From NCBI GenBank assembly GCA_023213395.1, contig CM041465.1, positions 98,897,741 to 98,961,740 of the forward strand: 64,000 bases of DNA. Direction: 5' to 3'. The position numbers and the translations under genes are program-made. This document shows, piece after piece, positions 32,685-44,435 of this stretch. Positions within the stretch are counted from its first letter, which is position 1; each line of letters starts with the position of its first letter. The notes beneath the pieces are model-generated. The model saw only the letters and a program-made list of their open reading frames with translations. It had not been told where the DNA came from and ran no database searches. The DNA comes from Cycas panzhihuaensis. Taxonomy: Eukaryota; Cycadophyta.

Positions 32685-33560
32685 ATCATAGCTAAATCTC
32701 AGAGACAACCCTTTGCTGATAGTCAATGAAAATGGAGTTACCCTCTTCAATTGGTACACTCTGATCTATATGGACTAATACCCATTCCATCATTAAAGTA
32801 GAAATTATATTATATATCCTTCATTGATAATTTTACTAGGAAAGTGTGGGTGTCTTTCTTGACTAGGAAAGATGAGGCATTTGGTATCTTTAAAGCTTTT
32901 AAAGCTCACATTAAAAAGAAGTCAGGTTATCAAATTAAATGTCTCTAAACAGATAATGATGGAGAATATACCTTTACTAAGTGTAAAACCTATCTACGGG
33001 ACAATAACATCAAGCATCATACTACAATAGCAGGCACCCCCAACAAAATAGAGTTGTTGAGTGCATAAACAGGCCTATTATGAATATGGCTTGAGCTATG
33101 TTGGTTTATAAAAATATACGTACTTACTTATGGGGGAAAGTAATTTAGACAACTATTTATTGCATGAATGCTATCAACCCATCTAAAGGAGGAACTTCTC
33201 CTAATGAAAAGTGGACTGGATAGGCCCCTACTACCTACCAACTCAAAATATTTAGCTCAATATGTTATACCCATATATTAGATGGAGATAGAAATAAACT
33301 CTAGACTAGGGCACTTAAAGGCATATTTGTTGGATACCCTATGGATAAGAAAGGGTATAAGGTTTTTATACCTTTATAGTAGAAGATTATCATCACTAGT
33401 GACATGGTGTGTGCTAAAATAGACGATCAATTATTACAATTTGACTCTAAAATACCAAACTGTCATTACTATGATGCTACTCAATATGATATATAGATTC
33501 TAATTTTTTGTTTTTTGGGAGACACACAAGAGTTACTCAAACTATTAGAATCTGATAATA
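32685..33560 (+). pseudogene. C1 integrase
   Basis: Resumes after E2 with IIAKSQRQPF. The core shows LVHSDLYG (first Asp), YYISFIDNFTRKVWVSFL, TDNDGEYT (second Asp) and, after a one-base shift, PQQNRVVECINR (catalytic Glu), then the copia-typical PSKGGTSPNEKW. It would join element DNA to the genome. Stops and at least one frameshift make it inactive. Confidence 0.82.
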
Positions 33561-33826
33561 AAGCCATGGCGGATAGTAGCTATGACTCTTAACCTATAAG
33601 TATACATCATGCACCACCATTTAAGAATAATAGAGTTGATAGAGGTAAAGCAGTAGTAGATGGACCATGCTCCCTAGATGTGTCAATATCATCCTCAATA
33701 AATATGTAAAATGATCCTTTTTAGGATCCAAATGAAGACTATATAGTTAGATAAATTAAGACATCATTCCCAAATCAAGGTTCTCGTGAAGCCCGCCAAC
33801 TAAATAAGGATATATGACCTAATGAG

Positions 33827-34980
33827 GTGGGTAAAATTAGCACTCAAAGTGCTTATAGAGACAAGATACAAGAATCACTTTTCATTGAGTTAGAACCAGT
33901 AGAATTGCATCTTGCTCTCAATGAAGAGCCCCCTTTATACCAAGAAGCTATAAAACATACAGCTTGGAGGAACATTATGAATGGAGAGTATCAATCTCTT
34001 ATAAAAAATAATACATGGGAGCTCGTCAACCTATTACTTAGAAGAAAGGTAGTTCAAAACAAATGGGTGTACAAAAATAAATACAGATCTGATGGCACCC
34101 TTGAAAAACACAAGGTGAGGTTAGTAGCAAAGGGATTCACATAAAGGAAAGGCATCGACTACACTGAAGTCTTTACACCTACAACTAACTGGCCTATAAT
34201 TAGAACTCTTAAGGCATTGGTAGCTTAAGAAGGTTGGAAGATTCACTAGTTTGATATAACAACTATATTTCTTAGTGATGATCTTGAAGAAGAAATCTAT
34301 ATGGCTTAGCCTGAAGGATTTAAGATTGCTAGTCTAGAGCATAAGGTATGTAGGCTCAAAAGGTTCTTATATGGCCTTAAACAAGCCCCTCATGCTTGGT
34401 TCACTAAGTTGTCAGAAAGAATGAGGTAACTTGGATATGAGATTTATGACTACCAGGATGTTGATGTAACATTATTCATTAAATGCCAAAAAGATAAAGT
34501 CATTTATCTCTTAATCTTTATGGACGATATGCTTATAACATGGAACATTGAATAAGAAATTAGCTAGCTAAAGAAGGACTTAGCTAAAATATTCAAACTG
34601 TCTAACCTTGGATTGATGAAATACTACTTGGGGATTGAAGTCACTTAAAAGGATTGAAAAATCTTTCTTTTCAAGAAAAGTATATCAATGATCTTCTAAT
34701 AAAGTTTTAGTTAGAAGATACTCGGACTATAACCACTCCAATGGAACCCAATGTCAAACTGAGAGCTGATGGGGATGATTGAGAGACAAACACAATACTT
34801 TACAGGTAGCTTGTAGGTAATCTCATCTATACTACTAATACAAGACCTGATATTATACACTTTATTGACATTCTTGCTCATTACATGACAAATCCTAAGT
34901 AGAGTTATTGGCAGGCAGTAGTGCAAGTGTTGAGGTACCTTAAGACGACTAATAAGTATGGTATGTTATATGAACCTAAT
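33827..34980 (+). pseudogene. C1 reverse transcriptase
   Basis: The N-terminal part (33827-34144) is open: NNTWELVNLLLRRKVVQNKW, YRSDGTLEKHKVRLVAKGFT. Later blocks: GIDYTEVFTPTTNWP, EEIYMA-stop-PEGF, LYGLKQAPHAWF and the catalytic LLIFMDDMLIT (YVDD box with Phe-Met), then LMKYYLGIEV. These are ordered copia RT motifs. Stops at TAG/TAA appear where Gln or Trp is expected. RNase H follows. Confidence 0.85.
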
Positions 34981-35460
34981 GAAAAGTTTAAATTATATAC
35001 ATACACATACTAAGATATTGCCAAAGATAAAGATAGAGAGATCCACATTAAGGTATATAACATTTCTTGGAATAGCACCAATATCATAGAGATCTAGATG
35101 GCATAAGAGAATTACTGATTCAACTGCCAAAATTGAATATATTATTGCTTCTAAGACTAGTGAGGGGGTGATATGGCTTAGGAAATTATTAGAAACATTA
35201 AATATCACCCAAACAAGTCCTATTAGCCTTTATGTGGATAATCAATTAGCAATCCATATGGCAAAAAATCCTATATTTCATGATTGTACCAAGGATATAA
35301 GTACGAAAGTCTATAGGATTTAAGAACTAGTTCATGCCAATATAATTCAACTAGAATACTGTCCTACAGTAGATCAAGTGGTTTATATCTTCACCAAACT
35401 ACTACAAAGGGTGAAGTTTAAATAGTTCCATAGATAGCTCAGCTTTTGGGCCTCCATCTC
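34981..35460 (+). pseudogene. C1 RNase H
   Basis: Copia RNase H in broken frames: a YTDxxxAKDKDRxxS-like start, EGVIWLRKLLETLNIT, SLYVDNQLAIHMAKNPIFHD, TKVYRI, and ELVHANIIQLEYCPTVDQV near the end. Catalytic Asp in VDNQ is visible. The final part reaches about 35460, some 430 bases before the polypurine tract. Confidence 0.75.
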
Positions 35461-35886
35461 TGACTGATTATAGGAGATGACAAAAGGATCTTCATACTCT
35501 ATTCCATTCATGAAAACTACTTATAGGTGTAAAAGAATAAGAGTAAGTCTCTACTCTATCCTATTTGTGAAAACCCCTTGTGTTCATAGAAGGATAAGGG
35601 TTGTATTAGTCTTGGAAAATTAGAACCCATGAAATCCCGAAAGGGTATAGGGGATGACCAAATGGTGTATGGAGACTCGATAGATCAAGCTACATATTTA
35701 TGTTGCTTAGCTATTAGACTACATTAAGCGTCACCTTAGCTATTTTGATCTAAGGGGCTATAGATCTTAGAAACTTCATGGGTTTTTATTCCCCATGAGA
35801 ATTTTCTCATAAAAGTGTCAATGTAATAATGACTCTCAAATAAAGACCTCATAGAATAGATTTTATCATAATGACCTTTTACCATT
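35461..35886. other. C1 3' untranslated region
   Basis: Between RNase H and polypurine tract. Contains repeated short blocks (CTACTCTATCCTATT..., GGATAAGGGTTGTA) that recur inverted in C2 at about 42100-42260. No gene. Confidence 0.5.
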
Positions 35887-35896
35887 AAAGGGGAGA
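35887..35896 (+). other. C1 polypurine tract
   Basis: AAAGGGGAGA just before the 3' LTR. Confidence 0.75.
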
Positions 35897-35897
35897 T

Positions 35898-36202
35898 TAA
35901 TGGATGTTAATGCATCAGGTCATTAGATTAATTACATTAAGGTAACTTTAGGTTATCTAAATTACATAGTTAAATGTAATTTCTTTTACATTTATGTGTA
36001 ATTTTGAGATCATGTCATGAGGCAAGAAACTCCTTTGGAAACCCTAATACACATCCTCTGTTATATAAGGCTGAATGTAAATAGAAGAATAATAATTCTC
36101 ACCTCTCATTTTTGCTCTCAATCTTTTTCTCTCTATTTTGCTCTTATTATGTGCCATTGATTTGGTGTAGTAGAGTGTGACCACTAGATCCTTCACCCAA
36201 CA
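35898..36202 (+). repeat. C1 3' LTR
   Basis: About 305 bp, pairs with 14382-14687. The first bases are TAATGGATG (TG changed to TA); it ends CCCAACA before ATTTC. Confidence 0.8.
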
Positions 36203-36207
36203 ATTTC

Positions 36208-36555
36208 CACCCAACTCACCTATGCAATACCTAACTACCTAGGGAGTGTATCCATTCATAGGAGCTAGGCATCCTGAGGCTATCATCTCCCCTTTCTCTT
36301 AGCCCACCTTTTGCATTTCATAGTTTCATAAGAATATTGATGTGTATAAGGAGAATAATATATTGATTATCGTTATTTTTCTTTTGTTATAAAGAAGTAA
36401 ACTTTTATTTTCACCAAGGTAGAACACACACATAGGGTTATATGTACATATATATGCATATATTTTTGCTTAAAAGGGTTTTCTTGTGCTTACCATAGCA
36501 TAAGAACAGTTACCTCTTCACATAAGTGAGGTCACACCATGGTAAAGAGGTACTA

Positions 36556-36606
<51 letters not shown>

Positions 36607-37778
36607 TTGCCTTCTTTTAGTTTCATTATTTTATTTTTGTTTTTACTTTTATTTGCTTTAAAACATTTTAGGGAAGGTAAGGAAGCCCCTCTCAAGCTTT
36701 ACTTACAACACCCACTACGGCAAGGGAGGCAAGGTTGCTGATAAGGAGGACGTCTAGAGAAGGGACATGTCGCTTTATCAATCGATGCATTTCCAGGTGC
36801 ACTCCATCTAATCTTTCCTCTCTTCACTCCTTTCACTTCCCTTTCACCTTTGAATAGAACATATATCAAAAGGGAAAAGAATGTTATTTGGGCTTCTTTT
36901 GTGTATTTGCATATCACATTAGGAAGGAAAAGTATAAAATCAACTGAGTATCTTTTTCTCTTTTCCTCCTGCACTATAAACTAAGTGTCGCATGACTCTA
37001 CTTGTTGCATATTAAAAGGACAAAAGGAAAGTGTACTTAATTCCTTTCTTACACTAACAAGAAATATTATTACATCTTTCTCATTAATTACATTGATAAA
37101 GGAAATAGTTGTATATATATAGTCATTGTATCCTCACTTTTCCTTCTCATCTCTTTAAATAACCTTTTTGAGAAAAAGGAAAAGAGAGTGAGAGAGAGTA
37201 GTTGGTTTAATTTGATAGCATCTCTTGCTTACAACATAAACATTACAACAATAAAACATTACACTAATTGTCGATTAGAAATAAACCTACATTATAATAA
37301 ACAAACACCAACCCATCTTCCATCTCCTCGTAACCCAAGGAGAAACCCCTAAAACCTAGTTGTTTCCATTATATTTGAAACTAAATAATAAACTAAATAT
37401 ACCCTCACACACTTCCAATAGCAATCACTCCTTCCTCTTGCTTCTAGGCTTCTTTTCCATAAGGAACCATTACCCTTCCATCTCCCCCTAAAAAGAAGGC
37501 CCTTTTTTCCTTTCTCACTCACCTTAAGGGTATGAGAGTCCATCTACAATTACTTGACAAGCTGAGGACATCCCTTTGCCCCAAACCAATTGTATGAAGG
37601 TACTCAGAGAAAAGGGAAGGTCATAGTGTTATTTTTGGGTCCCTCAACCTATGTTCTAATATGTAGATTCCCTTTAAAGGGAACCTATCCCACTTTTGAG
37701 GTTTCTAGGCCCCTATTATAATTATAGTGCCAGCTTAGGAGCTCTCATCCATACTGACCCCCTAGAGGTGCACTTCCA
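36208..37778 (+). repeat. E1 3' LTR, second part
   Basis: Continues the LTR interrupted at 14381. Contains the GGTAAG block (36671-36687) and ends GAGGTGCACTTCCA, the family LTR end. The right flank begins GGAAG, the expected target duplication of E1, whose partner is lost with the 5' end. Confidence 0.8.
36555..36604. repeat. (CT)n(CA)n microsatellite
   Basis: A CT run followed by a CA run inside the E1 LTR. Confidence 0.9.
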
Positions 37779-39645
37779 GGAAGCAAGAAATACATAACAT
37801 TTTATTTACTTCTCTTTGTCTTATAAATAAATACATTAACTTTGTTTTGTCAAGGCATATATACATATATACATATCTTACTTATAGGAGATATCATTTC
37901 TCTTATGTTACAGGTTGAGGGCTTCCTTTGTAAAGTAAAGCAACATATTACAAAAGGTAATGTTTCACTTGCTTCGAGTTCATTTCCATTTTGTCTTATT
38001 GCTTTCTTTCATTATTTCATAGTTGGAGAAAGTAAGTAAACCCTACTTAGAGCTTAAGGGAAGGTAAGGAAGCCTCTCCCTCCAACTCTAATAACTCTTG
38101 CAGCAACCAAAGGAAGTAGAGACATCGACAACTTATGGGAGTGCATTGTAAGGAGCAGTAATAAGAGGCACAATGAAGGACGACATTAAACTTCATAACC
38201 AGGTGCATTCTTCTCTATATACATTTATTCTCTTCCTTTACTCCCATATTCTACCTTTTCTTTTATAAATAGGAAAAAAAGAAGAATTAAAAATCTTCTT
38301 TATTGAGTAGTTTCCTTGATTGCATGTTACAAAGGGAAGAGACAAAAGGAGTATATCATTTGTATTTACTCTAGGAATATTTGGTAGATCCCTAATCATT
38401 GAAAGAAAGGTAATCTCCCTCCTACTGGAAGGGAGGTATAGTCACTAGAAGTAATGTTGGGATAATACCTAATATATATTTGTTGACGTACACCTAGGGC
38501 CCCTCAAAGTCACCTTTGGGGATTCCTAAGGTACCTTGGCAAACATAACAATTGCCATAAGCCACCTAATATACCAATGGACTATTATTAAGGTACATGC
38601 ACATTTATTACTTTTATTTTTTTAATACTAATTTGAATTATTAGCAGGTTAGGTTGAGGCACTTGCTACCTCCTCAAAATCTCTTATAAAAGGGGTGAGA
38701 ATACCTCCTTGGTGTTTTCTAACACTACTCTCGATTCAATCATATTTATTTACTCTAAAGAGCTACAATGCACTCATCAAAATAAATGTGCTACTCTGCA
38801 CCTCGTTTGTCCTTCAAGTAATACCTTGCATTACACTTTTTTCCTTCCCTCGTTCTACATTTTAGCCTTATTGCATTCACTTGAAGGTAAAGGAGAGCGA
38901 GGGGGCAAAAAAGGAAAAAATTGCATGTTGGCTTATATACTATTTTAGTCTTTTGCATATTTCACTTCTTTGGGAAACAATTATCCTCACATGAGACTAC
39001 AACTCTGCCTCAAACATGCAAAAAGAGACCAAACCATATCCTATCAATATAGAAAGTTTAAACTCAAAAGACCATTTCATTCTCTTTGGAGACTTAAGAA
39101 GAGCCCACAATGTAGTCACCATAAGATATCCACGACTTTCCTCCACTCCTCTTCCATCACACCCTGGTACCATCTTGCTCTTCTTATTATACAAGAAGAA
39201 TTTGTAACTTAGTTTCTTTTAAATAGTTATGATATTATCTCCTTGTGATCTCAACACTTGAAACCCTACCCCTTTAATGATAAACTCCTAAACTCTGAGT
39301 AGACCCATTAGAGTCATTGCTCATTTTGTTATCACTCTACTTCTTCTTCACTTATCTCCTTTTTCAAAAGGAGATCTAGCTCCTCTTCTCTCCCTCTTAG
39401 GATAGGAGATCTCTATTTAGGCTATTTAGTAGCCTGAAGACACCTCATTGCCCTATTTGAATCAAGAGAGATATTTAGAGGAAAAGAGAAGGATAACGCA
39501 TGAGGTGCATGTCCCTGAACCTACGTTCCAATGCAGGATGCCCTTTAAGGATGATCTATCCTTCCTCAAGATCTCTAGACCTTTGTAACCTTAGTATATA
39601 TCTAGAGTGCCTCACCCATAGTGGCCCCCATTAGGTGTGCCTCTA
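37779..39645 (+). repeat. 3' part of another gypsy LTR
   Basis: Aligns with the second half of the family LTR: ATATACATATATACATAT near the start (as at 36450), the GGGAAGGTAAGGAAGCC block at 38058-38074, and a decayed end TAGGTGTGCCTCTA at about 39645. It follows directly on the end of the E1 LTR, so E1 probably inserted into an older LTR of the same family and strand. Confidence 0.6.
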
Positions 39646-40413
39646 ATAACACAAGTTTCGATATGATATATATCAAAATTATGACCAAAGAAAAATATAG
39701 AGTTAGTTTTGGTTCTTAATAATATAATAAGTACATTTAAAACTAAAAAGAATAAATATTTTATTCATTGTATAGTATTTACTAATGTTAGGTTTATTAA
39801 TTAATTCTTCATTGTTTTATTAAAATAATAAATTAATTAACTACATGTTTGGACTGAGTGGAAGATGCTCTTTCTAAGCGACTGCTAGTGAACACTAGTA
39901 GGTGAGAATAGATGAAGATTGTGGTGATTAAATAAATAAGTGATTTCTATAATTAATAACAAAATCATTTAGTCAATATAATATGCTCTATTTATAAGTA
40001 ATGCATAAAAATTCTATTATTTACGTACTTAGTGTAAAGGATTAATCAGTAAGTGTTAAAGATCATTAAATAGATAAACTATTATATCAAACATAAAGCT
40101 TTTGTATTTGATAAAGAAGGTGAATGCCATTCAAATCATAAAGGATTGGTTTACATCCCCAAAAGTAAAAAAATTAAGAAAAATAGACATAGAAGGAAGG
40201 GCATTTGAGTATAAAAATAGACTTCAAATATGAGGCATTCACATAGTTAACTTCTAATATATTTGAGAAGAATGAGTAGGAAACTAATGAATGCCATCAT
40301 TACTAAGGTATATGATTATGCTTATGAATAAGAGGCAACTAGTCTAAGAGTCTATAAAGAGCCCAAGCATGAGTAAATAGGTGTACTACTGTATGTAAAT
40401 ATAATATGTTATC
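39646..40413. other. Unassigned AT-rich DNA
   Basis: About 770 bases, very AT-rich, many ATTAATT-type runs. No coding frame, LTR edge or known motif seen. May be old element DNA or host intergenic sequence. Confidence 0.4.
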
Positions 40414-41508
40414 TAGAAGTGCACCTCTAGGGTGTCACTAAACACAAGGGGATCAAGCCTACACAATCGCTAAATAAAAGGCTTAAATATCCTTGAGAGT
40501 GGGGGGATAAGTCACCCACAAATGGTGTCTGTGCATTAGAACACAGGTTCAAGGACCCACAAATGGTATACAAGACCCTCCCTTTAGGTAGGTACCTTCT
40601 CAGATTCAAAATGGCTAAAGACATCCTTAGTTTGCCAAGTAGCCTCAAAGGGGACTCTCCTATCCTGATGGGTTAAGAAAGGAGAGGGAGGATAAAAGTA
40701 CTTTTCCTAAGATGAAGGGAAAAGAGGAGGTGAACCCTAGTGGAAAGGGGATGCCTATGGATTAAGAGAAGGATGGCAAGTGGAAAGAGTGTAAAAAGGG
40801 GAGGTTTGGTGTGAGAAAACTAACTCCTAAAAGGGTAAGGCAAGTAGGGTATCTTAATAAGGGATACCTAACTGGGATGCCCCTGAGGTTTATATGTACT
40901 AAACAGGTGACTGAGTATGTTAAAAGTTTTGGGAGATGTCTTTGTTTTACTCAAAAAAGTAATGTAATAATGTAAAATACTACTACCACTAAGTAAATAC
41001 AATTTAAAGATAAGAGCTCTCTTCTTTATCTCTCTTATCATCTCTATCCTTTTCTTTTGTAAGCGAAAAAGATAAGGGAATAAAGGAAGGAGTTAATGAA
41101 ATGACAGAAGAGAGTGTAGTAACTAATGCAATTCATTTCAATGATGCATGGGAGGAAAAGTAACTATTAAGAGGCTTAAGTCCCTTTATGTCCTCACCCT
41201 ACAAAGTGCAAAGAGTATACAAAAGAGAGGGAGATGCAATAGGGGAAAGAAACCATTTTGTCACTTTCCTCTAGGGATGCAGCATGAGTAGTATGTCAAC
41301 CCAAACTACCCTCATTTAGGTGCTCATGCAATAAGGAAGAAAAGAAAGTAGAGTCAATGCATGCTAATGTAGTGGATAACTTTCCTTCCTAACAAATGCA
41401 AAGTAGATGATCCACAAGAAAAATAGAATACAACTTTCTTTCTTCTCTTTTCCTTTGGGGAAAAAGGTAGGAAAGGGATAAAGAAAGAAGAAGAAGTTAG
41501 AGGAAATG
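40414..41508 (-). repeat. E3 3' LTR, left part
   Basis: Plus strand begins TAGAAGTGCACCTCTAGG, matching the family LTR end inverted (first G changed). It is interrupted by C2 at 41509. With 49109-51240 it makes a 3.2 kb LTR. Confidence 0.75.
41504..41508. other. C2 target site duplication (left)
   Basis: AAATG here and AAATA at 49104-49108: one mismatch. Confidence 0.6.
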
Positions 41509-41819
41509 TGAAGGAAGGATGGGTCTAGCAAATAAATCATTTGCATGCACACAATGACAATAGAGAATGAAAAAGAGATGAAATAAGATATGAGATCATG
41601 CTTGGAGGTGAGAATGAATAATGACTCCCTCCTTGAGATTTTGCCTTTTATTATTGAGGGTGAGCATTAGAGTTAGAATTTCCTGCCTAATGACATGAAC
41701 CCAAAATTACATCTAAATGCACATAAAGTATATTTTATTAAGAGACTAGTGCTAATCAATATATCCTAAGATCATATAATTAATCTACACAAATAACCTT
41801 AATATATTAAACTCTTTCA
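41509..41819 (-). repeat. C2 3' LTR, 311 bp
   Basis: Plus strand TGAAGGAAGG...CTCTTTCA; pairs with 48791-49103. Confidence 0.88.
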
Positions 41820-41832
41820 ATCCCCCCCTTAA
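41820..41832 (-). other. C2 polypurine tract
   Basis: Minus strand AAGGGGGGGAT next to LTR start TGAAAGAG. Confidence 0.8.
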
Positions 41833-42249
41833 TTATGGAAGATCATTTTTGAGAAAATCTATTCTATGAGGTCATCATTTGAGCCTCATTATTACATTAA
41901 AATTCTAAATAACACTTTTGTAGGAAAACCCTCATGGAGAATAAAAACCCATGAACTTTCTAAGATCTATAACCCCTTTTATAAATCAAAATGGCTAAGG
42001 TGGCTCTTTGATATAGCCTAATAGCCAAGTAGCTTAAACGTACATCTTAATCTGCTAAGTCTCCATATACGGTTTGGTCATCCCCTATGCCCTTTTGGGT
42101 TTTCATAGGTTCTAATTTTCCAAAACTAGTACAACCCTTATCCTTCTATGCCCACATGGGGTTTTCACAAATAGGATAGAGCATAGACTTACTCTTATTC
42201 TTCCGCACCCATAAGGGGTTTTCATGAAGAGAATAGAGTATGATGATCC

Positions 42250-42800
42250 TATTTCTATCTTCATTGATCAGTTGAAGATGGAGCCCTTAAGGCCGAGTTG
42301 TCTTTGGAATTGTTCAAACTTCACCTTTTATAGTTGTTTAGTGAAGATATCAGCCACTTGATCTGCTATTAGGCATTATTCCAATTGAATTGTGTCATCA
42401 TGAATAAGTTCTCTAATCTTGTGGACTTTTGTACTTATGTGTTTGGTACGATCATGAAACACATGATTTTTTGCCATGCAAATTGTTGATTTATTATCTA
42501 CATGAAGGCTCGTAGGACTTGTTTAGGTGATATTCAATGTTTCCAATAATTTTCTCAACCATATCACCTCCTTATTGGTCTCAGAAGCAGCAATCTATTT
42601 AGCTTTGGTAGTTAAATCTGCAACTATCTTATGCCATCTAGATCTCTATGATATTGGTGATGTTTTAAGAAACGTTATATACCTAGATGTAGATCTTCCT
42701 ATATCTTTATCTCTTGCAAAGTTTGAGTCTGTGTATGCAGAAAGCTTGAAGTCTGAATTAGGTTTATACAATAAAGCATATTTGTTGGTCATCTTAAGGT
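42250..42800 (-). pseudogene. C2 RNase H
   Basis: Minus strand: LSAYTDSNFARDKDIGRST (first Asp), VIWLRKLLETLNIT, SLHVDNKSTICMAKNHVFHD (Asp), KVHKIRELIHDDTIQLE and DQVADIFTKQL near the end. This is the classic copia RNase H order, ending with the ADIFTK motif. Stops interrupt it. It matches C1 RNase H at 34981-35460. Confidence 0.85.
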
Positions 42801-43995
42801 ATCTTAACACTCATACTATTGTCTGCCAATGATTCTACTTAGGATTTATCATGTAACGAGAAAGAATGTCAAAAGAGTGTGTAATATCTAGCCTTGTATT
42901 GGTAATGTAGATGAAACTACCTACAAGTTTCCTATAGAGTGTTGCATCTGCCTCCCTAGTATCACCTTCAGTTGAGAGTTTGGTATTAGGGTCCATAGGT
43001 AACATCACTGGTTGATCATCTTCTAACTGAAACTTGGTTAGAAGATCGTTGATGTATTTTTCTTGGGAGAGGAAAAAGTTTCTATTCTTTTGTGTTACTT
43101 CAATTCCCAAGTAATATTTTATCAAACTGAGGTCAAATAATTCGAATATTTTTCCAAGGTCCTTTTTGAGTTAGCTTATTGCCTGTTCACTATTACTCGT
43201 TACTAACATGTTATCCATAAAGATTATGAGATAAGCGATTTTATCCTTATGGCGCTTGATGAATAATATTGCATCAATATCTTAGTAGTCACAAACCTCG
43301 TATGTAAGTTACCTCATTCTTTCAGACAACTTGGTAAACTAAGCATAAAGGGCTCGTTTAAGATCATACAAGGACTTTCTGAGCTTGCAAACCTTATGTT
43401 CTTGACCTTTGATCTCATATCCTTCTGGTTGAGCCATGTAAATTTCTTCTTTAAGATCTCCATTGAGAAATGTGATCTTAATATCAAGTTGGTAAATTTT
43501 CCAACCCTATTGAGTAGCCAAGGCCACAAGAGTTCTAATTGTAGGCCACTTAGTTGTAACTGCAAAAAATTTAGTGTAGTCGATGCCTTCCTTTTGTGAA
43601 AATCCTTTAGCTACCAACCTCGCCTTGTGTTTTTCAAGGGTGTCATCTAATCTATATTTGTTTTTAAACACTCATTTATTTTGAACTACCTTTCTATCAA
43701 GTGGTATATCAATGAGCTCCCATGTATCATTCTTGATAAGAGATTAGTACTCTTCGTTCATGACATTTCTCCAAACTATATGTTTTACAGCTTCTTGGTA
43801 CGTTAGGGGCTCTTCATTAATAGTAAGGTGCAGTTCTACTAGTTCAAGCTTAGTATATAATGATTCTTACATCCTTGCTTTATGGGTACTTCGAGTGCCA
43901 GTTTTACCCATCTTATCTGGTCATATGTCCTTATTCAGTTGGCAGGCTTCTTGAGATCCTTAAGTTGGGAATAAGGTCCTCATTTCCTTAACTTC
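42801..43995 (-). pseudogene. C2 reverse transcriptase
   Basis: Minus strand motifs in order: NDTWELIDIPLDRKVVQNK, LEKHKARLVAKGFSQKEG, EEIYMAQPEGYEIKGQ, LYDLKRALYA, IIFMDNMLVTS (catalytic box; the second Asp of DD is Asn here, so inactive), and KYYLGIEVTQKN with an open frame to RYMINPK (43125-42835). Copia RT with several stops. RNase H follows at its 3' side. Confidence 0.86.
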
Positions 43996-44435
43996 TTATT
44001 TCTCATCTTGTTCATTAAAATGATTATTTTGTGAGGAGGATGTTGATGCACTTGGGGAAGATGGTCCTTCTACTACTATTTTGCCTTTGTCAACTAAAGG
44101 TAGAGAGGATGGTTCCTCTATAATGGCTTTGCCTTTGTCAACTCTACTATCTTCAAAGGATGGTGTTGGATGTACACTTATCAGTTCAGAGTCACAACTT
44201 GCATCCTCTGAGGCTCTATTGTTAACTTCCAATATTTGGAGTAATTTATATCTATCCCCCCCCCCCCAAATTTTGGAATCTGAACATCATATTTGATAAC
44301 ATAATTATAGCGGTGTGAACGTATTTTAGAGTCTAGTTTAAGTAACCGATCCTCTATTTCCATAAAAATAACATCTCTAGTAACAAGGATTTTTCGTTGT
44401 GATGGTATGAAAACCTTATACCCTTTATTATCCAT
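43996..44435 (-). pseudogene. C2 integrase-RT linker
   Basis: Minus strand: KGYKVFIPSQRKILVTRDVIF (end of integrase part), then a Ser/Pro/Glu-rich linker with a repeated VDKGKxIxExPSS unit (two copies). A run of 12 C on plus (44256-44267) encodes a Gly stretch and may have slipped. Such linkers between integrase and RT are normal in copia pol. Confidence 0.7.

Larger units (their letters stand above)
14382..36202 (+). mobile_element. Copia element C1, split by gypsy E2
   Basis: Complete Ty1/copia element in plus orientation: 5' LTR, primer site, 2 kb leader, gag, protease, integrase, RT, RNase H, polypurine tract, 3' LTR. It lies within the E1 3' LTR between ATTTC repeats. Gypsy E2 is inserted just before the integrase. 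Without E2 the element is about 7.6 kb. It shares family with C2 (minus, 41509-49103). Confidence 0.85.
831..37778 (+). mobile_element. Gypsy element E1, 5'-truncated, heavily nested
   Basis: Ty3/gypsy element in plus orientation. Order: end of gag, protease, RT, RNase H, integrase, antisense two-part ORF, second RNase H, polypurine tract, 3' LTR. The 5' LTR, primer site and most of gag are missing. A solo LTR (9142-12091) sits inside the second RNase H. Copia C1 (14382-36202), itself carrying gypsy E2, sits inside the 3' LTR. Removing these insertions gives continuous coding and LTR sequence, which supports the reconstruction. All frames are broken by stops. Confidence 0.8.

Noticed and set aside
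38709-39212. Open frames of about 80 codons on plus at 38709-38948 and 38970-39212
   Set aside because: Within the LTR fragment 37779-39645; no domain, and the equivalent LTRs do not keep them.
44256-44267. Run of 12 C as a possible sequencing artefact or G-quadruplex
   Set aside because: Lies where C2 pol encodes a Gly run; simple slippage is enough. A single G run cannot form a quadruplex by itself.
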